This document shows, one piece after another, positions 6,909-15,686 of a DNA stretch of 64,000 nucleotides. This stretch comes from Gemmatimonas sp. GTDB taxonomy: Bacteria > Gemmatimonadota > Gemmatimonadetes > Gemmatimonadales > Gemmatimonadaceae. Under the pieces are notes generated by a model. It had not been told where the DNA came from. It ran no database searches and saw nothing but the letters and a program-made list of their open reading frames with translations. Within the stretch, counting starts at the first letter, position 1. Every line of letters begins with the position of its first letter. A program made the position numbers and the translations under genes. The stretch is from the NCBI RefSeq assembly GCF_027531815.1, contig NZ_JAPZSK010000002.1, positions 1 to 64,000 on the forward strand, in the 5' to 3' direction.

Positions 6909-9553
6909 CGACCATGTCGCGTCTCACCACCGCCCTGCATAACCGCTACCGTGTTGAGCGTGAACTCGGGCAGGGCGGCATGGCTACCGTGTACCTCGCG
7001 CACGACCTGCGCCATGAGCGCGATGTGGCCATCAAGGTGCTGCATCCGGATCTTGGCGCCGCCCTCGGCGCCGAGCGGTTCCTGAGCGAAATCAAGACCA
7101 CCGCCAGGCTGCAGCACCCGCACATTCTGCCGCTGCTCGACAGTGGTGCCGCGGATGGCCTGCTGTACTACGTCATGCCCTACGTGCGCGGCGAAACGCT
7201 GCGCGCGCGGCTCGAGCGGGAAACCCAGCTGCCGATTGCCGACGCTGTGCGCATCGCCACCGAGGTGGCCGAGGCGCTGCAGGCGGCGCATGCCCTCGGC
7301 ATCGTGCACCGCGACATCAAGCCCGAGAATATCCTGCTGCAGGACGGGCACGCCCTGGTGGCCGATTTCGGCATCGCGCTCGCGGTGCAGCAGGCGGGCG
7401 GGCAGCGCATCACGCAGACGGGGCTGTCGCTGGGCACCCCCGCCTACATGAGCCCCGAGCAGGCCGGCGCCGAGAAGACGCTGGATGGCCGCAGCGACCA
7501 ATACGCGCTGGCAGCGGTGCTGTACGAGATGCTCGCTGGGGCGCCGCCCTTCACCGGCCCGTCCGTGGCGGCGGTGATGGCGCGACTCATGACCGAGCGT
7601 CCGAGGCCGGTGCATGAGCAGCGTGCGTCGGTGCCGCCCGCCGTCTCCGCTGCGGTGGGCCGCGCGCTGGAAAAGCTCCCGGCCGACCGGTTCGCCAGCT
7701 GCGCCGAGTTCGCGCGGGCACTGGGGGACTCCCACACCGCGCGGGCTGATGCGGTTGGCGCACCGGCGAGCGCTCGCAGCCGGTGGCGGCCAGCCGTGGG
7801 CATCGCCGCCGCCGCCCTGCTGGCCGCCGGCGCCTGGTGGATGGGGCAGCAGAGGCGCCGCGACGACGATCGCGTGGCGGTGCAGGGGGCCCTGTTGGTG
7901 CCCCCGCGCCTGAGCTTCGCCCGCTCGCTGGGCGACCGGGCCATCGGTGTCACCGACGATGGGCGCGAGGTGATCTACAGCGCCCGCGCCGGGAACGATG
8001 ACCCGGTCTCGCGCCTCTACATCCAGCGCATCGATGAGGACAGCGCCACGCTCATCCCCGGCTCGGAAGACCTGACGGCGCCTACGCCGTCCCCCGACGG
8101 TCGCTGGCTGGCGGCCAACAATGCGAGTGGCCGGCTGGTGGTCATCCCCTTGCGCGGCGGCGCCGCCGACCTGCGCCCTTTGGTGGACGGGACCTTCAAC
8201 TTCCTGGCGTGGGCCGACGACGGTACGCTGGTGCTTTCCCGAGGGGACTTCCTTAGTGTCGAGCGGCTCGACCCCGCGACGCGCACCCTCACCACGCTGG
8301 TCAGGGTGCCCGATCCGGGGGTCTGGGTGCAGGCGGTGCTGGCGGGTGGAGACCGCGCGCTGGTCGTGCGGGGGGGGAACTCAGCCAAGACCGGGACGCT
8401 GGCCGTGCTCGACCTGGCCACCGGGACCCTGGCGACCGTCCTCGACGCACAGGTCGCGGCGGCGCGCCTCACCCCCGGGTTTCTCGCCGTGCAAGTCGCC
8501 GGTGGCGATGTGCAGCTGGTGCCGTTCGACGAGCGGCGCGGCACGGTGACCGGGGCGCCCGTCACCGTGGCGCGCGGCGTCTTCCAGGTGGGCGGCAACG
8601 GCTCCACGCAACTCGCGGCGGCGCGTCGCCATCCCATGATCGTCTATGGCGGCCGCGATCTGACCCGCCTCGTGCTGGTGGATAACGACGGGGGCGCCAC
8701 GCCGGTGACCACCCGCTCCGGAGAGTGGCACCGGCCCACCTTCTCCCCCGACGGCCGTCGCCTGCTGGCCGACCTCTCCGGCGAAGACGGTCGCAACGTC
8801 TGGGCCATCGACCTCGCGAGCGGGGTCCCCACCCGTGCAACGACCGCCCGCAACGGCCACGATGCCATCTGGGCCCCCGACGGACGGAGCTTCGTGTTCC
8901 TGTCCGACGAGTCGGGGCCGCTTGGCCTGCGCCGAGGCACCCTCGACGCCGCCGCGCGCCCCGAGTCGCTGTACACCGGTCCGCTCGCCGGGGCACCGAC
9001 CGGCTGGCACCCGGGAAGCGGTGATCTTCTCGTGTCGGCCGTCCCCGCCGGGCGCAGCAACATGGACGTGCTGCGCATCGGCGCGGCGGGGCGCGGCCCG
9101 GTCTCCACTCTGTACGGCGAGGCCACCTCCGACGAGATCTCCGGCGCCATTTCCCCGGATGGTCGTTGGCTGGCCTACGGGTCCGATGTCGGCGGTCGCT
9201 CGCGCGTCTACGTCCGCCCAGCCAATGGCGCCGGGCCCGCCGTGACCGTCACCCCCGATGGCGGCAGTGAGCCACTCTGGTCGCGCGACGGCCGTACGCT
9301 GTACTTCCGGATGATCGACGGACGCGGCGAGCGCATGGGCGTCGCGCGGGTCGAGCCCGGGGCGGAGCTGCGCATTACCCCCGCGACCACGCGCTTTCCA
9401 ATCGATCGCTACTCTCCCGCCACCCCGCACACGAACTTCGACGTGGCCCCCGACGGCAGCCGCTTCGTGTTCGTCGAGGCTGGCGAAATCAGCCGGATCG
9501 TGCTGGTGCACGAGTTGGAGGCGCTCTATCGCCAGCGCCAGGGGGCGCGATGA
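6905..9553 (+). CDS. Membrane Ser/Thr protein kinase with PD40 beta-propeller
   Basis: An 882-aa kinase, paralogue of the gene at 3293-5938. The glycine loop GQGGMATVY, K44, the HRDIKPEN catalytic loop and DFGIAL are intact. A membrane span lies near residues 294-316 (AVGIAAAALLAAGAWWMG), followed by a propeller with TPSPDGRWLA, FSPDGRRLLA and SRDGRTLYFR blades. The ATG at 6905 overlaps the toxin stop as ATGA; ATG 6914 is an alternative start. The catalytic domain shares a block of more than 40 identical bases with its upstream paralogue, while the propeller is much more diverged. The ligand and substrate are unknown. Confidence 0.93.
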   Translation: MTTMSRLTTALHNRYRVERELGQGGMATVYLAHDLRHERDVAIKVLHPDLGAALGAERFLSEIKTTARLQHPHILPLLDSGAADGLLYYVMPYVRGETLRARLERETQLPIADAVRIATEVAEALQAAHALGIVHRDIKPENILLQDGHALVADFGIALAVQQAGGQRITQTGLSLGTPAYMSPEQAGAEKTLDGRSDQYALAAVLYEMLAGAPPFTGPSVAAVMARLMTERPRPVHEQRASVPPAVSAAVGRALEKLPADRFASCAEFARALGDSHTARADAVGAPASARSRWRPAVGIAAAALLAAGAWWMGQQRRRDDDRVAVQGALLVPPRLSFARSLGDRAIGVTDDGREVIYSARAGNDDPVSRLYIQRIDEDSATLIPGSEDLTAPTPSPDGRWLAANNASGRLVVIPLRGGAADLRPLVDGTFNFLAWADDGTLVLSRGDFLSVERLDPATRTLTTLVRVPDPGVWVQAVLAGGDRALVVRGGNSAKTGTLAVLDLATGTLATVLDAQVAAARLTPGFLAVQVAGGDVQLVPFDERRGTVTGAPVTVARGVFQVGGNGSTQLAAARRHPMIVYGGRDLTRLVLVDNDGGATPVTTRSGEWHRPTFSPDGRRLLADLSGEDGRNVWAIDLASGVPTRATTARNGHDAIWAPDGRSFVFLSDESGPLGLRRGTLDAAARPESLYTGPLAGAPTGWHPGSGDLLVSAVPAGRSNMDVLRIGAAGRGPVSTLYGEATSDEISGAISPDGRWLAYGSDVGGRSRVYVRPANGAGPAVTVTPDGGSEPLWSRDGRTLYFRMIDGRGERMGVARVEPGAELRITPATTRFPIDRYSPATPHTNFDVAPDGSRFVFVEAGEISRIVLVHELEALYRQRQGAR

Positions 9554-9554
9554 G

Positions 9555-9869
9555 CGGGGCGCCCATCAGCAGCTGCGACGCGATCTCCATCACTACCGCG
9601 ACGCGGCCGGTCTGGAGGTGGCTCTGGTGTCGACCGACGGCCGCAGCGTGACGCTCATCGAGGCGAAGTCGGGGGCCACCATCGCCAGTGATTACACCGA
9701 TGGGGTCGATCGGCTTGCGCGCGTCCTGCGTGCCCGCGCCCACGACCGCCCGATCGCCACGCGGGTCATCCATGGCGGCATGACGCGACAGACACGCGGC
9801 CCCACCCAACTCGTGCCCTGGTACGAGATCGATCAGCACACCTGGATCGACACGGACGCCCCCGCATGA
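9555..9869 (+). pseudogene. 5'-truncated remnant of an AAA/DUF4143 ATPase
   Basis: Starting just after the kinase stop, one frame reads LHHYRDAAGLEVALVSTDGR, then VTLIEAKSGATIASDYTDG, then RVIHGGMTRQTRG and VPWYEID, ending at TGA 9867-9869. This is the characteristic C-terminal nuclease-like end of AAA_14/DUF4143 ATPases, whose full length is near 400 aa; the ATPase part is missing. The only start-like codon in the preserved part is GTG 9618, inside the conserved motif. I read it as a decayed fragment left by deletion or insertion at the end of the kinase cluster. Confidence 0.65.
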
Positions 9870-10231
9870 CCGCAGCACACGCCCGCCTCGCCGCCGCGAT
9901 GCATGCACGCAGGCGGCGCCGGCGCCGGAGCGCGACACCGGCGAGCCCCGCAAGGCCGGCGGGCATGAGCGCGAAGGTATTCGGTGCGGGCACGACATCC
10001 GGTACCGTGACCGAGCTGGTGATGCGCACGGCGAGTCCATGTGGAACGAGCACTGCAGGCCCAGCCTGAGTTGGTCGCCGGCGTCGAGCGAGCACGTCGT
10101 GCGCAGGAGGTACGGAACCGCCGGCGCGAACGTACAGACCCCTGCCGCCGCCAGAGCAGGAACGTCGTATCACGTCACTACCGCGCCCCCGTTCCCCTGG
10201 CTTCCACGAACGCATAGTTTCCCGATTCACC

Positions 10232-10263
10232 CGGCGCGGCCTCCAGCCGCGCCGTCTGCTTTT
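10232..10263 (+). terminator. Hairpin with U-rich tail upstream of argF
   Basis: A perfect 9-bp GC stem (CGGCGCGGC, 10232-10240, with its complement 10246-10254) and 5-nt loop is followed by TCTGCTTTT. It could end transcription from the kinase cluster or act as an attenuator for argF, since the argF ATG is only about 50 nt further on. Confidence 0.55.
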
Positions 10264-10269
10264 CCCACC

Positions 10270-10292
10270 GGGGAGCCGCCCGAGCGCTCCCC
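10270..10292 (+). promoter_or_regulatory. Second hairpin in the argF leader
   Basis: GGGGAGC (10270-10276) pairs with GCTCCCC (10286-10292) across a 9-nt loop, just 18 nt before ATG 10311. No U-tract follows. It may affect ribosome access; no clear arginine operator was found. Confidence 0.35.
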
Positions 10293-10310
10293 AGCCTGGG
10301 TCGCATATCC

Positions 10311-11249
10311 ATGCACGCACCGTCCGGGGCCGCGCGCCCGCACCGCGACTTTCTGAACATCGCCGACTTCACGCCGGCGGAGACGTTCGCCCTGCTCGAC
10401 CTCGCCGAGCGCATGCGAGCCGGGACGTACGACGCCAGGCCACTCGCCGGGAAGGCGCTGGCCATGCTGTTCATGAAGTCCTCCACCCGCACGCGCATGT
10501 CGTTCGAGGTGGGCGCCATTCAGCTGGGCGGCACGGCGCACTTCCTTTCTCCGCGCGACGTGCAGATCGGCCGGGGGGAGCCCATCGCCGACACCGCGCG
10601 GGTGCTGTCACGCTATGTGCAGGGCATCATGATCCGCACCTTCGCGCATCAGGATGTCGTCGAACTCGCCGAGTACGCGAGCGTGCCGGTCATCAATGGC
10701 CTCACCGATCTGTCGCACCCCTGTCAGATCCTCGCCGATGTCCTCACGGTGCAGCAGCATCTGGGCGACATCCGCGGCAAGACCGTGGCGTGGATCGGCG
10801 ACGGCAACAACATGGCCAACTCCTGGATCGAGGCGGCTGCGCATCTTGGCTTCGCGTTGCGCGTGGCGTGTCCCGAGGGGTATGAGCCCGATGCCCAGTT
10901 CCTCGCCCAGGCCGAGGCCACGGGCGGCGATGTGCGACTGCTGCGCGATCCGCGCGAGGCAGTGGAGGCCGCCGATGTCGTGACCACCGATGTCTGGGCC
11001 TCCATGGGGCAGGAGGAGGAACAGGGCAGGCGGGCGATGGCATTCGCACTATATCAGGTGGATGCCGACCTCATGGCCCGCGCCCGACGTCACGCGATCT
11101 TCCTGCACTGTCTGCCGGCGCACCGCGGCGAAGAAGTCACCGCCGACGTGATCGACGGCCCCCAGAGCGTGGTGTGGGACGAAGCCGAAAACCGTCTGCA
11201 CATCCAGAAGGCCATCATGGCCGCGCTCATGGGCAACGTGCCCCTCTGA
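10311..11249 (+). CDS. argF: Ornithine carbamoyltransferase
   Basis: A 312-aa enzyme that makes citrulline from ornithine and carbamoyl phosphate in arginine synthesis. The carbamoyl-phosphate site SSTRTRMSFE (S58-T59-R60-T61-R62), the second ligand segment SHPCQILAD and the ornithine-binding FLHCLPAHRGEEV loop with C267 are all present, and the length is standard. An alternative identity as N-acetylornithine carbamoyltransferase is less likely given the canonical HCLPAHRG. It stands apart from other arginine genes here; the next gene, a peroxiredoxin, begins 17 nt downstream and is probably co-transcribed. Confidence 0.95.
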   Translation: MHAPSGAARPHRDFLNIADFTPAETFALLDLAERMRAGTYDARPLAGKALAMLFMKSSTRTRMSFEVGAIQLGGTAHFLSPRDVQIGRGEPIADTARVLSRYVQGIMIRTFAHQDVVELAEYASVPVINGLTDLSHPCQILADVLTVQQHLGDIRGKTVAWIGDGNNMANSWIEAAAHLGFALRVACPEGYEPDAQFLAQAEATGGDVRLLRDPREAVEAADVVTTDVWASMGQEEEQGRRAMAFALYQVDADLMARARRHAIFLHCLPAHRGEEVTADVIDGPQSVVWDEAENRLHIQKAIMAALMGNVPL

Positions 11250-11266
11250 ACTTTCGTCTCTCCCTT

Positions 11267-11731
11267 ATGCCCATCGCTGCCGGTCAGCCCGCCCCCGACT
11301 TCACGCTCCCCACCGACTCCGGCGAGTCGCTCACGCTCTCCTCGCTGCGCGGCCAGTGGGTGGTGCTGTACGCCTATCCCAAGGACGACACCTCCGGCTG
11401 CACCACCGAGGCGTGCGAGTTCCGCGATCTCTTCCCGAAGTTCAAGAAGGGCAAGCACCAGGCTGTCGTGCTTGGCATCAGCCCCGATTCCGTCAAGAGC
11501 CACCAGAAGTTCAAGACCAAGTACGCGCTCCCCTTCACGCTGCTCGCCGATGAGGACAAGGTCGCACTGCAGGCCTATGACATCTGGAAGGAGAAGAGCA
11601 TGTACGGACGCAAGTACATGGGCGTCGAGCGCACCACCTTCGTCATCAACCCCGAGGGCGTCATTGCCCACGTGTTCGAAAAGGTGAAGCCCGCCGGCCA
11701 CGCCGAAGCGGTCATGGCCGTCATCGGCTGA
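11267..11731 (+). CDS. bcp: Bcp-type thiol peroxidase (peroxiredoxin)
   Basis: A 154-aa cytosolic peroxiredoxin that reduces hydroperoxides using thioredoxin. The peroxidatic C45 and the resolving C50 lie in DTSGCTTEAC, the atypical 2-Cys spacing of Bcp/PrxQ; the usual proline before Gly-Cys is serine here. The start is ATG 11267, because upstream in-frame codons lie within argF. A strong intrinsic terminator follows at 11791-11829, so argF and bcp probably form one transcript. Confidence 0.93.
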   Translation: MPIAAGQPAPDFTLPTDSGESLTLSSLRGQWVVLYAYPKDDTSGCTTEACEFRDLFPKFKKGKHQAVVLGISPDSVKSHQKFKTKYALPFTLLADEDKVALQAYDIWKEKSMYGRKYMGVERTTFVINPEGVIAHVFEKVKPAGHAEAVMAVIG

Positions 11732-11790
11732 TCTGCGGCCTCGGGGCTGCCGCAATGGCTGGCACACGACTGCCAGAACGGGCATCTTTC

Positions 11791-11829
11791 CGGGGTGCGG
11801 CCAATCACGGCCGCACCCCGCTTCTTTCC
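11791..11829 (+). terminator. Intrinsic terminator after bcp
   Basis: A perfect 12-bp stem (11791-11802 with 11809-11820; core GGTGCGGCC) closed by a 6-nt AATCAC loop and followed by CTTCTTTCC. It ends 6 nt before the gcvT start, so gcvT must be transcribed from read-through or a promoter overlapping this element. Confidence 0.8.
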
Positions 11830-11834
11830 AGCCC

Positions 11835-12947
11835 ATGACTGCCATCGATTCCGGCGCGCTCAAGCGCACGCCGCTTCACGATATTCACGGTGCCCTCGGC
11901 GCCAAGCTCGTCCCCTTCGCGGGCTACGAAATGCCGGTGCAGTACCCCACCGGCATTACCGTCGAACACAAGGCCGTGCGAGAGACCTGCGGCATGTTCG
12001 ATGTGTCGCACATGGGCGAGGTGCTCGTGCAGGGGCCCGACGCCATCCGCTTCGTGAACAGCGTGACCAGCAACGACGTGGCCGCGCTGGCGGTGGGGCA
12101 GGTGCAGTACAGCACGCTCCTGCGCGCCGATGGTACCATTGTCGACGACCTGCTCGTGTACCGCTTCGCCGATCACCTCATGCTGGTCATCAACGCCAGC
12201 AATCGCGACAAGGATCTGGCGCATCTGCGCGCGCATCAGGCGGCGTTCGACTGCACGCTCACCGACGTCAGCGACGACACCGCGCTGCTGGCGGTGCAGG
12301 GGCCGCAGGCGCCCGCCATTGTGGCGTCGCTCGCCAGTGTACCGCTGGATGGCATCAAGTACTACTGGTTCACCGAAGGCCGCATTGCCGGCGTGCCCGC
12401 CATCATTTCGCGCACCGGCTACACCGGCGAGCTGGGTTTCGAGCTGTACTTCGACCAGGCGCAGGCGGCGCACGTGTGGAACGCCGTGATGAACGCCGGC
12501 GCCGTGACCCCCGCGGGGCTGGGCTGTCGCGACTCGCTGCGGCTGGAAGCGGGCATGGCGCTGTACGGCCATGAACTCGACGACCACACCACGCCGCTGG
12601 AAGCGGGGCTCAACTGGCTCGTCAAGCTCGGCAAGAGCGAGCCGTTCCTCGGCAAGGATGTGCTCGTGCGCCAGCACCAGGAAGGCACTGACCGCAAGCT
12701 GGTGGGCTTCACGTTCGACGAGCGCGCCATTCCGCGTCACGGCTACGGCGTGTACTACGGCGGCGTGAAGGTGGGCGACGTGTGCAGCGGCACCATGAGT
12801 CCCACCCTCGGCATCCCGGTGGGCACCTGCTACCTCCCCACCGCGGCGGCGGTGGAGGGCACCACCTTCGACGTGGAGATTCGTGGCAAGATGATCCCCG
12901 CTCGCGTGGTGAAGCTCCCGTTCTACAAGCGTCCGGGGAAGGCGTGA
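11835..12947 (+). CDS. gcvT: Glycine cleavage system T protein (aminomethyltransferase)
   Basis: A 370-aa protein of normal length that transfers the aminomethyl carbon from lipoyl-H protein to tetrahydrofolate, releasing ammonia. Recognisable features are the N-terminal LHDIHGALGAKLVPFAGYEM, VSHMGEV, the folate-site region RTGYTGELGFE, and GLGCRDSLRLEAGMALYGHE. GcvH and GcvP are not in the window. Its stop overlaps the GTG of a sigma54 activator (GTGA), an odd partner for a metabolic gene. Confidence 0.95.
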   Translation: MTAIDSGALKRTPLHDIHGALGAKLVPFAGYEMPVQYPTGITVEHKAVRETCGMFDVSHMGEVLVQGPDAIRFVNSVTSNDVAALAVGQVQYSTLLRADGTIVDDLLVYRFADHLMLVINASNRDKDLAHLRAHQAAFDCTLTDVSDDTALLAVQGPQAPAIVASLASVPLDGIKYYWFTEGRIAGVPAIISRTGYTGELGFELYFDQAQAAHVWNAVMNAGAVTPAGLGCRDSLRLEAGMALYGHELDDHTTPLEAGLNWLVKLGKSEPFLGKDVLVRQHQEGTDRKLVGFTFDERAIPRHGYGVYYGGVKVGDVCSGTMSPTLGIPVGTCYLPTAAAVEGTTFDVEIRGKMIPARVVKLPFYKRPGKA

Positions 12948-14605
12948 GCACCCGCGCGCGCCCCACGGGGCGGCGCACCGGCAGCGACGACGGCAGCGCG
13001 CCGGTCGTCGCCATTCTCATGACCGATGTGGAGCTGGCCGTGCGGCTCAACGCAGCGCTCGAGGCGCTGGGAATGGCCACGGTCACCATCTCCCCCATGG
13101 ACGACGTGCGCGGCGACCTGCGCCGCGCACGTCCCACCGTGCTGGTGCTCACCGGCGCACTGCTGGACACGGCCACCGTGGCGCTGGTGCGCCAGCTGCT
13201 GTGGGATAACGTGGCGGTGATCGGCTTCACCGATGTGAGCGACCCGCTGCTGCTGGAGCGGCTGCGTGACATCGGCTACGTCGAAACGTGGCCCAAGCCG
13301 GTGCCGATCGACGACGTGGTGGACAGCATCCGCCGCCGTCTGGAGCGGTTGCGCCTGGCCAGCGACACGGGGCTGGTCGGCGAGTCGGCGGCCATTCGCG
13401 AGGTGCTGGTGAAGGTGGAGCAGATCGCGCCGGTCACCAGTACGGTGCTCATCGAAGGGGAAAGCGGCACGGGCAAGGAGCTCGTGGCGCGTGCGGTGCA
13501 CCGGCTCAGTCCTCGGCGCGGCAAACCGTTCATTGCCGTGAATGTGGGCGCGTTGCCCGAAACGCTGCTGGAAAGCGAACTGTTCGGCCACGAAAAGGGC
13601 GCGTTCACCGGTGCCGCCGAGCGACGGTTGGGGCGCTTCGAACTGGCTGATGCGGGCACACTGTTTCTCGACGAGATTGGCGAGATCCCCTCGGCCACCC
13701 AGGTGAAGCTGCTGCGGGTGCTGGAGGAGCGCGAAGTCACACGGGTGGGCGGCAGTCAGAGCATTCCGGTGGATGTGCGAGTGGTGGCCGCCACCAACCG
13801 GCCGCTGCGTGAGCACGTGGAGGAGGGGGGCTTCCGTGCCGACCTGTTCTATCGCCTGAACGTGCTGAGTGTGTACCTGCCGCCGCTGCGCGAGCGACGT
13901 GAGGACATTCCGCTGCTGGTGCGCACTTTCGTAACCGAGTTCAGCGCGTTGCACGATCGCGAGTTCCCTGGCATTTCGGGTGAAGCGCTGGAGATGCTCG
14001 TGGAGTATCCGTGGCCCGGCAATGTGCGGGAGCTGCGCAATCTGGTGGAGAGCATGGTGGTGCTCGCGCACGGGCGTGTGATTGGCGCCGATGACATCCC
14101 GCGTGCCATTCGGGAGCGCGGCGGGCGCCGCTTGCTTCCCGTGCCGGTTGGTCCGCTGGTGCAGGGTAGCGAGCGGGCGCAGGGGCGCGAGCTCGAGTTC
14201 ATTGTGCGGTCGTTGGTGGAGCTCAAGCTGCAAGTTGAAGAGCTGCGACGTCGCATCGATATCGAGCAACGGCCGGTGGCGCCTGCCGGGTGGGTGGGCG
14301 ATGCGCGTCCATCAGCGCCAATGGCCGGGCTCACGGAGATTCTTCCCGGCAACGGCTACGGCCTCGTGCGCGGCATCGAGCCACGTGACGAAACGCCTCC
14401 GGCGACGGTCATCACGCTGGGTCCGGGGATGACGATGGCGGAAATCGAGCGGGTCGCCATCCAGGCGGCGCTGCGTGACACGGGCGGAAATCGCCGCAAG
14501 GCAGCGGATCTGCTGGGTATTGGCGAGCGCACCCTGTACCGCAAACTGCGGGAGTACGAAGGAGAGGAGGGCGTCGAGGGGTTCCTCCCCGAAGACGAAG
14601 GTTGA
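12944..14605 (+). CDS. Sigma54-dependent transcriptional activator with degenerate receiver domain
   Basis: A 553-aa NtrC-family activator starting at GTG 12944. Residues about 20-135 resemble a response-regulator receiver (VVAILMTD and a terminal WPKPVPIDDVVDSI) but the strand that should carry the phosphorylated Asp reads VLVLTGALL, so normal phosphorylation seems impossible. The AAA+ domain is complete: LVGESAAIREV, Walker A GESGTGKE, the sigma54-contacting GAFTGA loop, Walker B TLFLDEIGE, and the arginine-finger region. The C-terminus carries a Fis-type helix-turn-helix (GGNRRKAADLLGIGERTLYRKL). It needs RpoN to act. The missing acceptor Asp suggests control by protein partner or abundance. 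Confidence 0.92.
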   Translation: MSTRARPTGRRTGSDDGSAPVVAILMTDVELAVRLNAALEALGMATVTISPMDDVRGDLRRARPTVLVLTGALLDTATVALVRQLLWDNVAVIGFTDVSDPLLLERLRDIGYVETWPKPVPIDDVVDSIRRRLERLRLASDTGLVGESAAIREVLVKVEQIAPVTSTVLIEGESGTGKELVARAVHRLSPRRGKPFIAVNVGALPETLLESELFGHEKGAFTGAAERRLGRFELADAGTLFLDEIGEIPSATQVKLLRVLEEREVTRVGGSQSIPVDVRVVAATNRPLREHVEEGGFRADLFYRLNVLSVYLPPLRERREDIPLLVRTFVTEFSALHDREFPGISGEALEMLVEYPWPGNVRELRNLVESMVVLAHGRVIGADDIPRAIRERGGRRLLPVPVGPLVQGSERAQGRELEFIVRSLVELKLQVEELRRRIDIEQRPVAPAGWVGDARPSAPMAGLTEILPGNGYGLVRGIEPRDETPPATVITLGPGMTMAEIERVAIQAALRDTGGNRRKAADLLGIGERTLYRKLREYEGEEGVEGFLPEDEG

Positions 14606-14807
14606 GGTGTGGCGGGTTACCTTCATGCGGGACAAGACGTTGGGCGCTCTGAAGCCTTGCCGGAAAGCAATCCCGACCACATATTGGCCCCGATGACAGC
14701 CGGACCCATTCCACCGGTTTGCCCTCGCACCGGAGCCTGATCTGTCTATTCCAGTCAATTTCGGCATAAGCACCCCGTCGGCGGCCCCTGGTGCCATTGC
14801 CGGCAGT

Positions 14808-15686
14808 GTGCTGCCGCTCCGTCGCGCCGAGGAGCTCATTGCGACCCTGCCGGGGGTCATTTCCGTGCGTATCGTGCCTGGCGAGTCGGGTGCTGTGGAG
14901 GAGATCCACGTGCTGACCACCGATCAGGTGCCGCCGAAGAACACGGTGCGCAACATCGAGAGCGCACTGATGGCGCAGTTGGGGCTGCGGGTGAACCACC
15001 GCAAGGTGTCGGTGGCGACCACGCTCGATGCACCGCGGGCCATGGACGCGGCGCCGGAGCCTTCGGCGGTTGCGGGGTTGAGCGCCATTCCCGGCGGCGC
15101 GCCGGCGGCGGCCACCCCCCCCGCGCCCATGCCGTTCGTGGCTGGAAGCCCCACCCCAGGCGGGTCGGCTGCCGCGGGAACGCCGGCGCCACCGCCGGAT
15201 TTCGTCCCTGTCGAATTCGCGTCCGGTACCTTTGGGCGGGCTCGATCGTCCCTAGGGGTGGCGGCGGCTCCCGACCTGTCGGCTGGTCGTCGGCTGCTGA
15301 TCTTCGAGGATGTCGAGGTGCGGCGTTCGCGTTCGCGCGGGGTGCTGTGTCGAGTGACGTTGTCGCGGGACGGGCAGGAGTACTTCGGTGAGGCCGAGGG
15401 GCAGGATTCTGAGCGATCGCGCATCGAGTTGGCGGCGCGCGCGACGTTGCTGGCCATCGGCACGGCGATGAAGTCCACGGCGGGCGGCGAACGGAGTCTG
15501 TCGCTGGAGGGCGCCAAGTTCATCGACGCCTTCGATCGTGAGTTCGTGTTCGTGAGCGTGTCGGCGCGCGTCGGTCGCGAGCCGGTCTGTCTCACGGGTA
15601 GCTGCGAGATCCGGGAGAGCGCGGAAACGAGTGCGGTGTTGAGCGTACTCGACGCGACCAACCGGTGGGTGCACCTCGATCGGTAG
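14808..15686 (+). CDS. Conserved-looking two-domain protein of unknown function
   Basis: Unrecognised, 292 aa from GTG 14808; the frame stays open upstream (about 35 more plausible residues, SIPVNFGISTPSAAPG), so the true start may be an earlier non-ATG codon. Residues 1-72 form a small alpha/beta module (LPGVISVRIVPGESGAVEEI and NTVRNIESALMAQLGLRV) resembling ACT-like or ferredoxin-like folds. A Pro/Ala-rich linker (about 75-135) leads to a second alpha/beta domain (LIFEDVEVRRSRSRGVLCRV to about 235) that continues to the end. No catalytic motif or signal peptide is seen. It lies 200 bp after the sigma54 activator on the same strand. Confidence 0.8.
   Translation: MLPLRRAEELIATLPGVISVRIVPGESGAVEEIHVLTTDQVPPKNTVRNIESALMAQLGLRVNHRKVSVATTLDAPRAMDAAPEPSAVAGLSAIPGGAPAAATPPAPMPFVAGSPTPGGSAAAGTPAPPPDFVPVEFASGTFGRARSSLGVAAAPDLSAGRRLLIFEDVEVRRSRSRGVLCRVTLSRDGQEYFGEAEGQDSERSRIELAARATLLAIGTAMKSTAGGERSLSLEGAKFIDAFDREFVFVSVSARVGREPVCLTGSCEIRESAETSAVLSVLDATNRWVHLDR

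Larger units (their letters stand above)
9870..10310. other. Gene-free stretch before argF
   Basis: About 440 bp without a convincing gene on either strand. Short open frames here (for example from ATG 9866) are Arg/Ala-rich with no domain-like pattern. It may contain more decayed sequence belonging to the DUF4143 remnant. Two hairpins lie at its right end, immediately upstream of argF. Confidence 0.4.
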
